A stretch of DNA of 64,000 nucleotides from Komarekiella atlantica HA4396-MV6 (GCA_019359395.1 JAHHHK010000001.1:186001-250000); one strand, 5' to 3'. Shown: positions 8,400-17,540, counted from the stretch's first letter. Translations and numbers: made by a program. The notes: generated by a model from the letters alone, not told the origin.

Positions 8400-9077
8400 A
8401 TGACGGAAGTGGGCATCGAGGTCAAGAATTTAAACTTCAGTTGGCCTAATGGTGAAACAGCAATTAAATCTTGCTCACTAGAGGTACCCAAGGGTGAGTT
8501 TTGGATGCTCTTGGGTACAAATGGCAGTGGCAAATCAACGTTACTTAGGCTACTGGCAGGGCTATTGTATGCTGAGTCTGGCGAAATTCGGGTTTTGCAT
8601 CCTGTTGGTTTTGTCTTCCAAAATCCGGATCATCAACTGGTAATGCCAACAGTTGGTGCTGATGTAGCGTTTGGATTGGTGGAAGAAAAGTTGCCTTCTG
8701 CTGCGGTGAGAGCAAGAGTTGAGGAGGCGCTAGGGGCTGTAAATTTGCTTGCCCTACAACGACGTCCTATATATGCGCTCTCTGGAGGTCAAAAACAGCG
8801 AGTAGCGATCGCAGGTGCGATCGCCCGTCACTGTGAAGTCTTACTATTAGATGAACCCACTGCCTTACTAGATCCAGATAGCCAATTGGATTTAGTAGCT
8901 GGTGTCCGCAGCCTAGTCAAAAGTAGGGGTATTACAGCTCTGTGGGTGACACATCGATTAGACGAGTTAAATTACTGTGATGGTGCTTTCTTACTAGAAA
9001 AAGGCTGTTTGGTAGATTGGGGTGAAGCCCAGCGCCTCAAACAACGTCTAATGGAGGTAAACACCGAAGCCTCTTGA
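8400..9077 (+). CDS. ABC transporter ATP-binding protein, energy-coupling-factor (CbiO/EcfA) type
   Basis: An ATPase of 225 residues with Walker A GTNGSGKST (about 39-47), the ECF-typical Q-loop FVFQNPDHQLVMPTV, signature LSGGQKQRVAIAG (about 129-141), Walker B VLLLDEPTALLD and H-loop VTHR. The FQNPDHQ..DVAFGL pattern is characteristic of A-components of ECF vitamin or metal importers. No T or S component lies nearby, so the partners must be encoded elsewhere, as is common in cyanobacteria. The substrate cannot be assigned. Co-transcribed with UPF0367. Confidence 0.88.
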   Translation: MTEVGIEVKNLNFSWPNGETAIKSCSLEVPKGEFWMLLGTNGSGKSTLLRLLAGLLYAESGEIRVLHPVGFVFQNPDHQLVMPTVGADVAFGLVEEKLPSAAVRARVEEALGAVNLLALQRRPIYALSGGQKQRVAIAGAIARHCEVLLLDEPTALLDPDSQLDLVAGVRSLVKSRGITALWVTHRLDELNYCDGAFLLEKGCLVDWGEAQRLKQRLMEVNTEAS

Positions 9078-9078
9078 T

Positions 9079-9140
9079 TGAGTGCTGAGTTCCGAGTTCC
9101 GTTAGCAGTAGCGGGGCGTTTAGCCCGTGCTGAGTAAGAA
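9079..9140 (+). repeat. Dispersed repeat, copy at 9.1 kb
   Basis: A stretch with GAGTGCTGAG..GTTAGCAGTAGCGG..TTTAGCCCGTGCTGAG. It recurs at 57027-57080 as GAGTGCTGTTAGCGG..TTTAGCCCGTGCTGAG. Both copies lie just after a plus-strand gene. Confidence 0.6.
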
Positions 9141-9180
9141 GAAGTAAATACTCAGCACCCAGTAATATTAGAAAGCTGCT

Positions 9181-9209
9181 ACGCGCCTTTTCAAAAAAGG
9201 CGCGTTTTA
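9181..9209 (+). terminator. Intrinsic terminator of the UPF0367-ABC unit
   Basis: An 11-bp stem ACGCGCCTTTT/AAAAGGCGCGT around a short loop, followed by TTTAAG. The tail is weak but the stem is very stable. Confidence 0.65.
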
Positions 9210-9351
9210 AGTTGGTGCGTCTGTCTTAGGGTCAGTTTTATAAACCTAAGGCATTTTTGTCTTGTGTAACATAGTGTTACAGACAATGCATCAATTATTA
9301 TAAATCTTATGAATGAATTTTGTTAACTCTAGAAAATTGTGATTAAAAACC

Positions 9352-9903
9352 ATGCCCCGTTCCTTACTCCAAGCCGTTTTGTTAGTGGACGGTTACAATA
9401 TAATTGGCGCTTGGCCTTGCCTTAAAAAAACTCGTGATAGCGCTGGACTAGAGGCAGCACGGGGAGAACTTGTTGAGGCGATGACGGGTTATAGTGCGTT
9501 TCAAGGTTATGTAACTCAAATAGTTTTTGATGCCCAATACCATAATGCCTCTAGCAATAAAGAAATGATAACTGAGCTTTTATCAGTTTATTACACTGAT
9601 TTTGGACAGACGGCAGATACCTACATTGAAAAATCATGTGCGTCCATGCGGCAGCAAGTTGCCCAATCTCTGATTTCTCGTGTGATTGTTGCCACCTCAG
9701 ATCGGGCACAGCAGTTGATGGTACAGGGGTATGGGGCTGAATGGTTGTCGGCACAACAACTATGTGGCGAAGTAGAAGCTACTGTTTGTCGGATGCGGCA
9801 AAAGTATCATACACGTAAACAATCTAAGAGTAGATTTTTAGCCAATGCTATTGATGCTAAAGCACGGCAGCGTTTGGCTGAATTGCGAATGGGATTACAG
9901 TAG
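9352..9903 (+). CDS. NYN domain protein, YacP/Rae1-like
   Basis: A protein of 183 residues beginning MPRSLLQAVLLVDGYNIIGAW. The VDGYN motif supplies the first catalytic acid of the NYN/PIN-like nuclease fold. Later acids fall in the family pattern: ARGELVEA, IVFDAQYH, DTYIEKSC and ATSDRAQQ. YacP (Rae1) of Bacillus is a ribosome-associated endoribonuclease, and cyanobacterial members are assumed to be RNases too. It is monocistronic, with no close partner before tRNA-Asn. Confidence 0.88.
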   Translation: MPRSLLQAVLLVDGYNIIGAWPCLKKTRDSAGLEAARGELVEAMTGYSAFQGYVTQIVFDAQYHNASSNKEMITELLSVYYTDFGQTADTYIEKSCASMRQQVAQSLISRVIVATSDRAQQLMVQGYGAEWLSAQQLCGEVEATVCRMRQKYHTRKQSKSRFLANAIDAKARQRLAELRMGLQ

Positions 9904-10048
9904 ATATTAGCATCCAAAAGTCTGGGCTTGGGTTTCACAGAAGGTCTTGGCTGCAAAAATTCTATTATTTAAGTATCTAAAAAAATATTTTGGCGTAAGT
10001 ACTTGCCAAATCCTATCCGTTAGCCTTACTATTATAAATTGTGAGTGA

Positions 10049-10120
<72 letters not shown>

Positions 10121-10305
10121 TTAAAGATGATTTACATACGCGAAAGCAGCATGAGTCTTTAGCAAATTCGCTGAAGGAGTTCCTCTGCGATTAATCAATA
10201 TCTGAGAAAACTGGCGATCGCACAGAAGACAAAAGCATTATGGGTCTAGTACTATTCTTTTAAGTAATTGCACTTAAATTGCTGAAACTAGGATAAACAC
10301 TTTAC

Positions 10306-11270
10306 ATGGCTTCTGGAGCGCTGCCTGACAATCCTTTTGTGGCTGCGGGGATGATTGAAGATCCTAGGCTGTTTGTTGGTCGTAAAGATGAATTATATGC
10401 GATCGCATCTCGGATGAAGGGCGATCAGCCTACAAGTATCAATATAGTTGGTGACAAGCACATTGGTAAATCTTCGTTGGTGTATTATTTCGTTCGGACT
10501 TGGGAGCAGCGAGTATTACAAAACACTAACGCAATTTGCAAAATTGTTGGAAGAGTAAACCGCTGAATCGTCAAGCATTTTCAGATGCGGTGAAGGAATG
10601 GAAACAGCAAGGAAAGCTACCCGTTCTTTGTCTGGATGATTTTGAAAGCCTTTTGAAATATCCTGATAAATTCGATAATGGGTTTTATGACAATTTGCGA
10701 TCGCTGATGGATAGCAACGCCTTGATGCTAGTGGTGGCTTCGCGTAAACAACTGGATGTTTATGCTAACGAGCATCGGTTTGTCTCTAGTTTTTTCAATA
10801 TTGGTCACACTATTTATTTGAAAGAACTCACTACAGATGAGGCTATTGAACTGTCGCGCTTACCAACTCGCTCTACAAATGGTGCTGCTTTGAGTGTAGA
10901 CGAACAGAATCATGCCCAGCAATGGGGCGATCGTCATCCTTACAAGTTGCAATTGGCTGGTTACTATTTGTGGGAAGCACGTCAACAAGGTAAGGCAATC
11001 AAGTGGGCGAAACAGCAGTTTGAACAACAGCTTGCAGATCCTAAATCCAAAGTGAAAGGAAAGTGGTGGCAGTTACGGCTACGTTGGTTAGTTTGGGATT
11101 TACCAGTGCGCCTAGGTAGAATAGCCAAGTTTATTGGTGGGACTGTTGATGATGTGAGCAATTGGATTATCGGGATGGTAATTCTGCTTTTGCTCGTTTT
11201 AGTTTTGGTGGGTGTGCTGCACTGGAATGAAGTTTGGGATTTTGTGCGTGACAAGCTAGGGATAAAGTAG
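10306..11270 (+). pseudogene. Broken AAA/STAND-like ATPase with C-terminal membrane segment
   Basis: Two overlapping frames together make one ATPase. The first (10306-10566) gives NPFVAAGMIEDPRLFVGRKDEL and a Walker A variant GDKHIGKSSL, then stops. The second (meaningful from about 10545 to 11270) gives PLNRQAFSDAVKEW, Walker B PVLCLDDFE, sensor VVASRKQL, and near the C-terminus a hydrophobic helix IIGMVILLLLVLVLVGVL. The spacing between Walker A and B is short for this fold. I therefore infer a deletion of a few tens of codons plus a frame change near 10510-10550. The gene directly precedes the second ATPase (2-bp gap), which is damaged too. A sequencing error cannot explain a missing segment. 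Confidence 0.7.
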
Positions 11271-11272
11271 CC

Positions 11273-13547
11273 ATGAATAATAAGTCGCCAGCATCAGGCT
11301 TTTGGACTTATGTGGCTGAATGTATGCGCCTCCTTTATTGGATTTACTTCAAGCCATTTACCTTTAAAAGCTGGCTGCGAGATATTCATCCAGAACTGAG
11401 GCCGATAGATAACCCTTTTGATAAACGGGCTGAATTTCTTACTAACCCCCGCCTACGTCGCTATGCTGGGCAAGTTTGGTGGCTAACTGCTGTAGTCCCA
11501 ATGTTTGCTGTGTTGCTCGTGGCATCAGTTTACACTCTGATTAGTGGTGAGTCGTTTAACTGGTTTAAAAGCTGTGTTGTTTTGGTGGGTTGGTTTTCTA
11601 GGAAGGGTTCTAGACCGTGGCAGTAACAAAAATAGAATAGTTACTTTCTATGTTGCTGCCCTTACTATATCTTCGGCACTTCATTTACCAGGCGTGGTGG
11701 TAGGCATGGTAGTAGGCGCGGCGTTCGGTGTGACGGTAGGCGTGGCGTTCGGTGTGGCGTTCGGCGTGGCGGTAGGCGTGGCGGGAGGCGTGGCGGGAGG
11801 CGTGGTGGGAGGCGTGGCGGGAGGCGTGGTGGGAGGCGTGGCGGGAGGCGTGGCGTGGATTTTCGGTGTGTTGCGGGTTTACTTCTGGTTGCCAGAATTA
11901 CTATGGATACTCACCCTGTTCTTGTTGTCTCGCAATGGAAAGCGGGTAAATTGTTTGCGATATCTGCCCCCTCGCTTTGATGAATTGATTATTTTGCCTA
12001 TGCCTTTCATGGATGTGATGATTGTAGAGGCTTATCGAAAGAACCCAATGGCTGCCCGTGAGACTATTAATTATCTAATTACATCCACCAATCAGCAAAA
12101 AGTTGCAGCACAGGCAATTTCTGGTATTGCTGTAGATATTCTCAATCGTTGTCAAAGGTTGAGCGATATTGTGGAGATTGCTAACCAACTAGCGTGGATT
12201 CCCTCACCACCACCAAAGGAACTTGGCATTATCCTGCCCCAATTTTTGGATATCAGCCAGGATGTACGGGCATCAGAGGAAGCAACTTCACCTTATCGTA
12301 AATATGAGTTACTGAATATTCCCATCAACGCATTACGCCAACTGGGGCAAAGTCTAGCTTTGATAAAAAATGCTCTCGTTGGTGTCTCTTTTGGCAACGC
12401 TGCACAAAGCTGGCTGACTATCCTAGAGACGGCGCAGTGCACTTTAAACGAACAGGCACAGCAGTCACAAGAAATTCGACAAGTTTATATTGCTGGTAAT
12501 TCGCTAGACCCAGAAACAGCAAAGAATCGTTTCAAAGGGCGAATTGATATATTTCGGGAAATTGAAACTTTGGCACTTTCTGAGCAACCGCCAGTGTTGT
12601 TACTCTATGGAGGGCGGAGGACAGGGAAAACTTCAGCGCTGAAATATTTACCTTACAGAATACAAGCAAATATTGTACCTTTGCTGGTAGATTTACAAGG
12701 AGCAGCATCAGCCACAACGTTAAAAGGATTGGCAGAAAATTTAGCTCAACAAATTATCGAAGCTGCACGGCGATTACCCCGCAGAGTATACTTACCTCGT
12801 CCAGATGTTAATAAACTAGCTGAAGATCCATTTCCCGCGCTGCAAACTTGGTTAACAGAAATAGAACGCGGCAATCCTGGTAAGCGATTTCTCTTGTGTC
12901 TAGATGAATATGAGCGCTTGGGTGAGGTAGTGGAAGCAACAAGTAGCCGTGTACCGCTCAACTTTATTCGTAACCTGCTGCAACACCAACGCAAGTGGAT
13001 TCTACTTTTTAGTGGTTCGCACGAGTTATCTGAACTTCCCGCTTATTGGAGTGACTATCTAATTAACACCCGTGCTTTGCGAATGACTTACTTGCAAGAG
13101 TCAGAAGCCTGTGATTTGATTCGACAGCCAGTAGAGAACTTCCACAATATCTATAAACCAACTACTGTAGATGCAATTATCCAAGTTACTCACTGTCAGC
13201 CTTTTCTTGTTCAGTTGGTGTGTTACGAGTTAGTGGAGTCGCTAAACCGCGATATCAGAAGAAACACGCGAGAAGCAGATACAGTAAAAGCAACTGTACA
13301 AGATGTTAAAAAGATTATTCCTGTTGTGCTGGAGCGAGGAGATCAGTATTTTCAGGAATTATGGACGAGTTTAGCAGAGAGCGATCGCTCTCTCCTGCGC
13401 CGGATAATCCACGGAGAAACTCCCACACAGCAAGACAAAGGCGTTGTCCGCAAACTAACGCGAAAAGAAATCTTGACTCCAGAAGGCAATGCTTTTCAAG
13501 TGCCTTTGGTGCAAAAATATATAGAACAGTTGCTAGAAGAAGAGTAA
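11273..13547 (+). pseudogene. Frameshifted membrane AAA ATPase with glycine/valine repeat
   Basis: Frame one (11273-11626) encodes a membrane-proximal N-terminus with a hydrophobic helix. Frame two (from about 11595 to 13547) encodes the rest. Removing one T from the run at 11594-11597 joins them into LVGWFLGRVLDRG and a single protein of 757 residues. Order: N-terminal helix; a Gly/Val/Ala-rich zipper-like repeat (11690-11862); hydrophobic WLPELLWILTLFLL; a helical linker; a P-loop ATPase with Walker A GGRRTGKTS, Walker B RFLLCLDEYERLG and sensor ILLFSGSHEL; then a helical, winged-helix-like C-terminus. It resembles STAND-type ATPases with unknown effectors. It could be inactive, phase-variable, or a base-call error. 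Confidence 0.7.
11690..11862 (+). repeat. In-gene 12-bp tandem repeat (GGCGTGGCGGGA type)
   Basis: Imperfect 6- and 12-bp units (GGCGTGGCGGGA, GGCGTGGTGGGA, TTCGGTGTGGCG) encode GVAGGV, GVVGGV and GVAFGV repeats. The unit is a multiple of three, so copy-number change would alter the length of the glycine-zipper segment without shifting the frame. Confidence 0.85.
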
Positions 13548-13595
13548 TATAACAGTCCTATTCAAAATTTTCATCGTTATGTGGCAACCGACATT

Positions 13596-13721
13596 GCTAC
13601 AGAGACGACGGATGTCGCTACAGAGACGACGGATGTCACTACAGGGATGACGGATGTCACTACAGAGACGACGGATGTCACTATAGAGATGACGGATGTC
13701 ACTACAGGGATGACGGATGTT
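13596..13721 (+). repeat. 21-bp minisatellite, six units
   Basis: Six consecutive 21-bp units of the type ACTACAGAGACGACGGATGTC (13596, 13617, 13638, 13659, 13680, 13701), with a few substitutions. The plus strand is open through it (TDVTTEM-like heptads from a GTG at 13581), but there is no ribosome site and no recognisable protein. I treat it as non-coding DNA between the plus-strand ATPase and the minus-strand M56 gene. Confidence 0.85.
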
Positions 13722-13765
13722 GCTACTGTCGCAGTTTCGTGCTGTAGTAGCTTGCTAAATTCAAC

Positions 13766-14608
13766 TTAACTATGAAATATCACAGCCACTAAAGGCAATA
13801 ACGCCAAAAGAAAACCATGCCAGGACTGCAATTGAATTTCTTGGATTGGTTCTGGTGGCGCTAATAGGGCTTCGATTCTTTGTTCTAAGCGATCTGCACC
13901 AGAGGAACCTAATGCAGCACAGCAAATTTCTGATAATACAGGTTTAGTACTAACCACTAATAAAAGTGATTCCGCTAGCACCAGAGGATCTACTTGCAAT
14001 GCTGCATAACCGTCAGCACGTATTTCACGCAAAACTAACAGTTCTTCCCACAAAGGCTCTGTATTTGGCAAACATGCAGTGCAGGAACGCACCCAACCCA
14101 GCCAGAAAAACCAGAACGTATCCCTATAATAGTGATGCCCTTGCTCATGGGCTAAGACGCTTTCTAAATGATTGGGTGAGAGAGTTTGCAATAAGCCTTG
14201 GCTTACTACTAGTTCAGGTTGCCAAAAACCGATTTGACCGGCAAACAGTGCATCTGTTTGAAGTAGCCTAGCTTGTCTATCGCCGAGATTAACTAGAGAA
14301 CAGTTGCGGGCAGATTTTACAGACTGCAACCCCTGAAAAGCAAGTTTAATACACAAAATGGCAAAAAATGCCATAAATATCACTGCCAACACATAGCTGA
14401 CCCATCCTGTATACATCCCGCCCATTTGTCCTTGAGGGCCCATGCACAGTATGGCGATCGCAGTCATGAAAATTAGTAAGGGGGGGAAAAGAAATAAAAA
14501 CAGCGATCGCCGCCAGCGCAGATTCCAACTACCTTGGGGTTGATTCCAAGAACATCTCAACCACCAAGCAACTGCCAAAACAATCACAATCATCATGAGA
14601 TGCATCAT
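13766..14608 (-). CDS. M56 family (BlaR1/MecR1-like) membrane metallopeptidase
   Basis: A protein of 280 residues with hydrophobic helices at about 5-20, 35-60, 75-100 and the C-terminus. The cytoplasmic zinc site VLAHEQGHHYYRD gives HEXXH (HEQGH), and a downstream EIRADGYA is a candidate third-ligand region. BlaR1-type proteins cleave or inactivate the BlaI repressor upon a signal. This one lacks the extracellular penicillin-binding sensor domain, so the signal is unknown. Its ATG overlaps the blaI-like stop by 4 bp, so the two are translationally coupled, as in many cyanobacterial BlaI-M56 pairs. Confidence 0.88.
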   Translation of the reverse strand: MMHLMMIVIVLAVAWWLRCSWNQPQGSWNLRWRRSLFLFLFPPLLIFMTAIAILCMGPQGQMGGMYTGWVSYVLAVIFMAFFAILCIKLAFQGLQSVKSARNCSLVNLGDRQARLLQTDALFAGQIGFWQPELVVSQGLLQTLSPNHLESVLAHEQGHHYYRDTFWFFWLGWVRSCTACLPNTEPLWEELLVLREIRADGYAALQVDPLVLAESLLLVVSTKPVLSEICCAALGSSGADRLEQRIEALLAPPEPIQEIQLQSWHGFLLALLPLVAVIFHS

Positions 14609-15024
14609 TTTTCCTCCCTGGCTTGGCGTGCAGCTTGAATACGTTTGGCGATCGCTTCTATTTGCTCGCTGGCTGCTTCATCGAGACTATCTGCGAAAGC
14701 AGCGACAACATCAGGATTTCCAACCGCTAGAAATCGCTGCAACTGCTCGTGTGCTTTAATTACCGCTGATTGCTGCTTAGTCAGCAATGGTCGCCAGTAA
14801 AATGCCCGTCCTTGTTTATCGCATGTCAGCCAACCTTTATCAGTGAGACGACGCAAAACGGTGGTTACAGAAGTATAAGCTAATTCTCGGTTGGGATCAG
14901 CCAGAATGCGATCGTGTACATCTTTGACTGTAGCTGAACCAAGTTCCCAGATAATATTTAAAATTTCCGCTTCCAAAGGGCCTACAGACAATTGTTTAGG
15001 GCGGTAATCGGGTAAAGGAGCCAT
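14605..15024 (-). CDS. BlaI/MecI/CopY family transcriptional regulator
   Basis: A winged-helix repressor of 139 residues from ATG 15024 (MAPLPDYRPKQLSVGPLEAEIL). An in-frame ATG at 15090 would add 22 residues lacking any family character. Family marks are LGPLEAEILNIIWELG-type helix one, VKDVHDRI, the recognition region TSVTTVLRRLTDKGWL and the wing GRAFYWRPL. The C-terminal half is the dimerisation part and probable protease target. It is presumably autoregulatory and inactivated by the overlapping M56 peptidase gene product. Confidence 0.9.
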   Translation of the reverse strand: MAPLPDYRPKQLSVGPLEAEILNIIWELGSATVKDVHDRILADPNRELAYTSVTTVLRRLTDKGWLTCDKQGRAFYWRPLLTKQQSAVIKAHEQLQRFLAVGNPDVVAAFADSLDEAASEQIEAIAKRIQAARQAREEK

Positions 15025-15103
15025 ATCAGTTTTGGTATTTGGGATGAGCGGAGTGGAGTTAGCAGGCGTCAGGGTACTTAGTAATACCAACTTGAAGCGT
15101 CAA

Positions 15104-15130
15104 ACAGAGCTTTAGAAGCTCTGTTCTTTT
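15104..15130 (+). terminator. Terminator-like hairpin upstream of the BlaI gene (plus orientation)
   Basis: A perfect 9-bp stem ACAGAGCTT/AAGCTCTGT with loop TAG, followed by TCTTTTTTC on the plus strand. No plus-strand gene ends here. It may end an antisense RNA to blaI, or act as a structured leader. Confidence 0.5.
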
Positions 15131-15153
15131 TTCAGATTACAAGATAGTGCGGC

Positions 15154-15202
15154 AAGTCTGAAAGCCTAGAAGTATGCGAGCAGGCTTTTTTAGACTTTTT
15201 TC
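15154..15202 (+). terminator. Nested terminator-like hairpin between BlaI and ComB
   Basis: Outer stem AAGTCT/AGACTT encloses inner stem AAAGCCT/AGGCTTT and is followed by TTTTTTC on the plus strand. It is the second plus-oriented terminator-like structure within 100 bp, again with no ORF upstream on that strand. Confidence 0.5.
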
Positions 15203-15338
15203 GGATTTTATGAATGGTATGTATCGTGGATTTGAATGCTAAAAAACACTCTATGGTCAACTGTAACTGTAGTTAGTGACACCAAGTGGGTAAAATGTTA
15301 TTTGCGGCAATAGTAATTAGAGCAGGTGTATCCAGCGC

Positions 15339-16079
15339 GTGAAGCTATTCGTATACCACACTCCGGAATTGACTCCAACGGATAAAGCGCCAGATTGTGC
15401 GATCGCAGTCGATGTCTTGCGAGCCACTAGCACAATCGCGACTGTCCTAGCGGCTGGAGGCGAAGCTGTGCAAGTCTTCAGTGATTTAGATCAACTAATC
15501 GAAGTTAGCGAAAAATGGCCTTCAGAAAAACGCCTACGAGCCGGAGAACGCGGCGGCGCGAAAGTAACTGGCTTTGAATTAGGTAACTCTCCCCTTGATT
15601 GCACACAAGAATTAGTGGCGGGACGTCGCTTGTTTATCAGTACTACTAATGGCACTCGCGCTTTACAACGAGTACAAGAATCCCCAGCTGTATTAGCAGC
15701 AGCCTTGATCAATCGGGCGGCGGTGGTGCAGTATCTATTGGAAAAGCAACCAGAAACAGTATGGATTGTTGGTTCAGGTTGGGAAGGCTCTTTTTCTTTA
15801 GAAGATACAGTTTGTGCAGGCGCAATCGCCCATAGTCTTGTGCAGCAAACTAAATTGTCGCAGGCGGAATTAGCTGGTAATGATGAAGTAATTAGCGCGA
15901 TCGCTCTTTACTCTCAGTGGCAAAGCGACTTATTGGGATTATTGCACCAAGCTAGTCACGGTCAGCGACTATTGCGCTTGGAATGTTATGAAGACTTAAA
16001 ATATTGTTCTCAGACTGATATTTTAGATGTCTTGCCCATACAACGAGAAATAGGAGTTTTAAAAAGTCAACCTCTCTAG
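15339..16079 (+). CDS. comB: 2-phosphosulfolactate phosphatase family protein (ComB-like)
   Basis: A protein of 246 residues from GTG 15339. The motifs [24 protein letters not shown] and [18 protein letters not shown] and [15 protein letters not shown] are the conserved blocks of the Mg-dependent ComB family. In methanogens ComB dephosphorylates 2-phosphosulfolactate in coenzyme M synthesis. Cyanobacteria have no coenzyme M, so the substrate here is unproved and may be another phosphosulfonate. It is monocistronic, followed by a palindrome shared with the convergent PEP-CTERM gene. Confidence 0.88.
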   Translation: MKLFVYHTPELTPTDKAPDCAIAVDVLRATSTIATVLAAGGEAVQVFSDLDQLIEVSEKWPSEKRLRAGERGGAKVTGFELGNSPLDCTQELVAGRRLFISTTNGTRALQRVQESPAVLAAALINRAAVVQYLLEKQPETVWIVGSGWEGSFSLEDTVCAGAIAHSLVQQTKLSQAELAGNDEVISAIALYSQWQSDLLGLLHQASHGQRLLRLECYEDLKYCSQTDILDVLPIQREIGVLKSQPL

Positions 16080-16096
16080 AGAATTCAGCAATTGGT

Positions 16097-16127
16097 AAGT
16101 AGAGACGCGAAATTTCACGTCTCTACT
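16097..16127. repeat. Palindromic repeat AAGTAGAGACG..CGTCTCTACTT between convergent genes
   Basis: An 11-bp perfect inverted repeat with a 9-nt centre, between the ComB stop and the PEP-CTERM stop. It is one of a family in this window (46540, 46801, 60915) and probably serves as a bidirectional terminator. Confidence 0.75.
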
Positions 16128-16131
16128 TAAT

Positions 16132-16782
16132 TTATCGAGACACTTTTTGTTTACGCTTCATCCACAACCCCATAGTAGCGGCAACTGCTGTACCAGCAAT
16201 GGTAAAAGGTTCGGGAACTGGTTCGCTGCGAAACGAAGTTACATAGATTTCACCCAAGAAATCATACCTGCCTATAGTTTGCGAAAACCTTCCATATACA
16301 GGAGAACTAAGCCCACGGTTTACTGGACGTCCTGTAGTTGTACCTTTAAAGTTCTTATTAACGTATAATTCTAAACTAGAAGTTTCATACTCATAAAGAG
16401 GGTAGAACAAAATACTATCTGGTGCCGCAGCCCCAATAACTGGATAGAATACTTCTGCTTTATAACCAGAAGAATTTCTTAAATTCAAATTCCAATCTAC
16501 AAAAATAGTTTGATAAGCATCTTGTGTAGTAGGCAGTTCATCCACATCTACTGTGAATGTTCCATCAAATGAACCTCCTGCCAAACCTTTAACATCCTCA
16601 GATACTTGACCTGTATATCCAGGTATTAAAAAATTTTCGTCCCCAAAAGTTCCAGAAAACTTGAAGGTTTGCAACTGTGCCGCACTAGCCGGGGCAGTTT
16701 CTACCGCAGTCAGCATAGTAATGCCAAGTGTTGCACTTGCAGTTACCTGAGCTATGTTTTTCCAAAAAGTTGAGCTAGGCAT
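16132..16782 (-). CDS. PEP-CTERM sorting-domain protein
   Basis: A protein of 216 residues. The N-terminal signal peptide (about 1-34) has hydrophobic core VTASATLGITMLTAV and ends ASAA. The C-terminus has the PEP-CTERM tripartite signal: VPEP, hydrophobic FTIAGTAVAATMGLWM, then basic KRKQK. Exosortase would remove the tail and deliver the protein to the cell surface or exopolysaccharide. The body is beta-rich and of unknown function. No exosortase gene is in the window. Confidence 0.88.
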   Translation of the reverse strand: MPSSTFWKNIAQVTASATLGITMLTAVETAPASAAQLQTFKFSGTFGDENFLIPGYTGQVSEDVKGLAGGSFDGTFTVDVDELPTTQDAYQTIFVDWNLNLRNSSGYKAEVFYPVIGAAAPDSILFYPLYEYETSSLELYVNKNFKGTTTGRPVNRGLSSPVYGRFSQTIGRYDFLGEIYVTSFRSEPVPEPFTIAGTAVAATMGLWMKRKQKVSR

Positions 16783-16991
16783 GACATTAGTTTTATTAGT
16801 AAATTAAAAGTAATCTTACTAGCCTTGACTGACATTTTTATACTCTCCTTCAGATAGAAGTATTAAATGTGTAAGTATGTTCATAGCTGCGTAGATGCGC
16901 CGTGGCTTGCCCCCAAGCTCATTAGTGTCAACTTCAGATCAAAGACTCAATTTCCCGTCGTTTTAAATCCCCCAACCCCCTTTTGAAGCAA

Positions 16992-17540
16992 GGCTGTTTC
17001 ATTCCCTAAAATGGGTAAAATAGCAAGGGGTTGAAGGGATAAAAATCATGGGTGCGGTGCTGATTGAACACTTGAAGCGAGTAGAAGACTTCAGAACAAT
17101 AGTATAGTTGAGACAGAAAAGACGCTCTTATAGATTAACGACACGTACTGTCGAAGTTTTTCATGATATCAATGGAATTGACCCAGAATGGACGGGAATA
17201 CAATCTTTAGTTAGGGTCGAAAGAATTGGTACAAGAAAAGGTAAGAAATATCATGAAATGGTCTGTTATATTAGCAGTCCAATTTGTACAGCAAAGGAAT
17301 TTGCTTGTGGTATTCGCGCTCATTGGGGTATCGAAAATTGCCTCCATTGGGTCAAAGATGTTGTGTTGAAAGAAGATAGTTCGACAATCCGTATGGGCAA
17401 TGCTCCGGTAAATCTTTCCATCATTCGCGCCATCGCTCTCAATATACTTCGTCGAAATGGTTAACATTCCATTATAATTGCCCAACGATTTATCTCTCAT
17501 GATATTGACAAACTCCTTCATCTTGTAAAATGAAACAGCC
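16992..17540 (+). mobile_element. Decayed ISAs1-type insertion sequence (internally deleted)
   Basis: Terminal inverted repeats GGCTGTTTCATT (16992-17003) and AATGAAACAGCC (17529-17540) bound a 549-bp element holding pieces of one transposase. No target duplication is evident. An intact element of this family is over 1 kb, so more than half is gone. Confidence 0.8.
17048..17532 (+). pseudogene. ISAs1 family transposase remnant
   Basis: ATG 17048 opens GAVLIEHLKRVEDFR, the N-terminal motif of ISAs1 transposases (DDE_Tnp_1-associated), then stops at 17105. After an internal deletion the C-terminal third follows: QSLVRVERIGTRKGKKYHE, the catalytic-region motif HWGIENCLHWVKDVV, and RMGNAPVNLSIIRAIALNILRRNG. 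A TAA at 17462 interrupts the frame, which otherwise continues through HSIIIAQRFISHDIDKLLHLV to 17532 inside the right inverted repeat. Most of the catalytic core is missing, so it cannot be active. Confidence 0.85.

Noticed and set aside
13581-13769. 62-residue Thr/Asp-rich protein
   Set aside because: It is only the 21-bp minisatellite read from a GTG; no ribosome site and no non-repetitive coding sequence.
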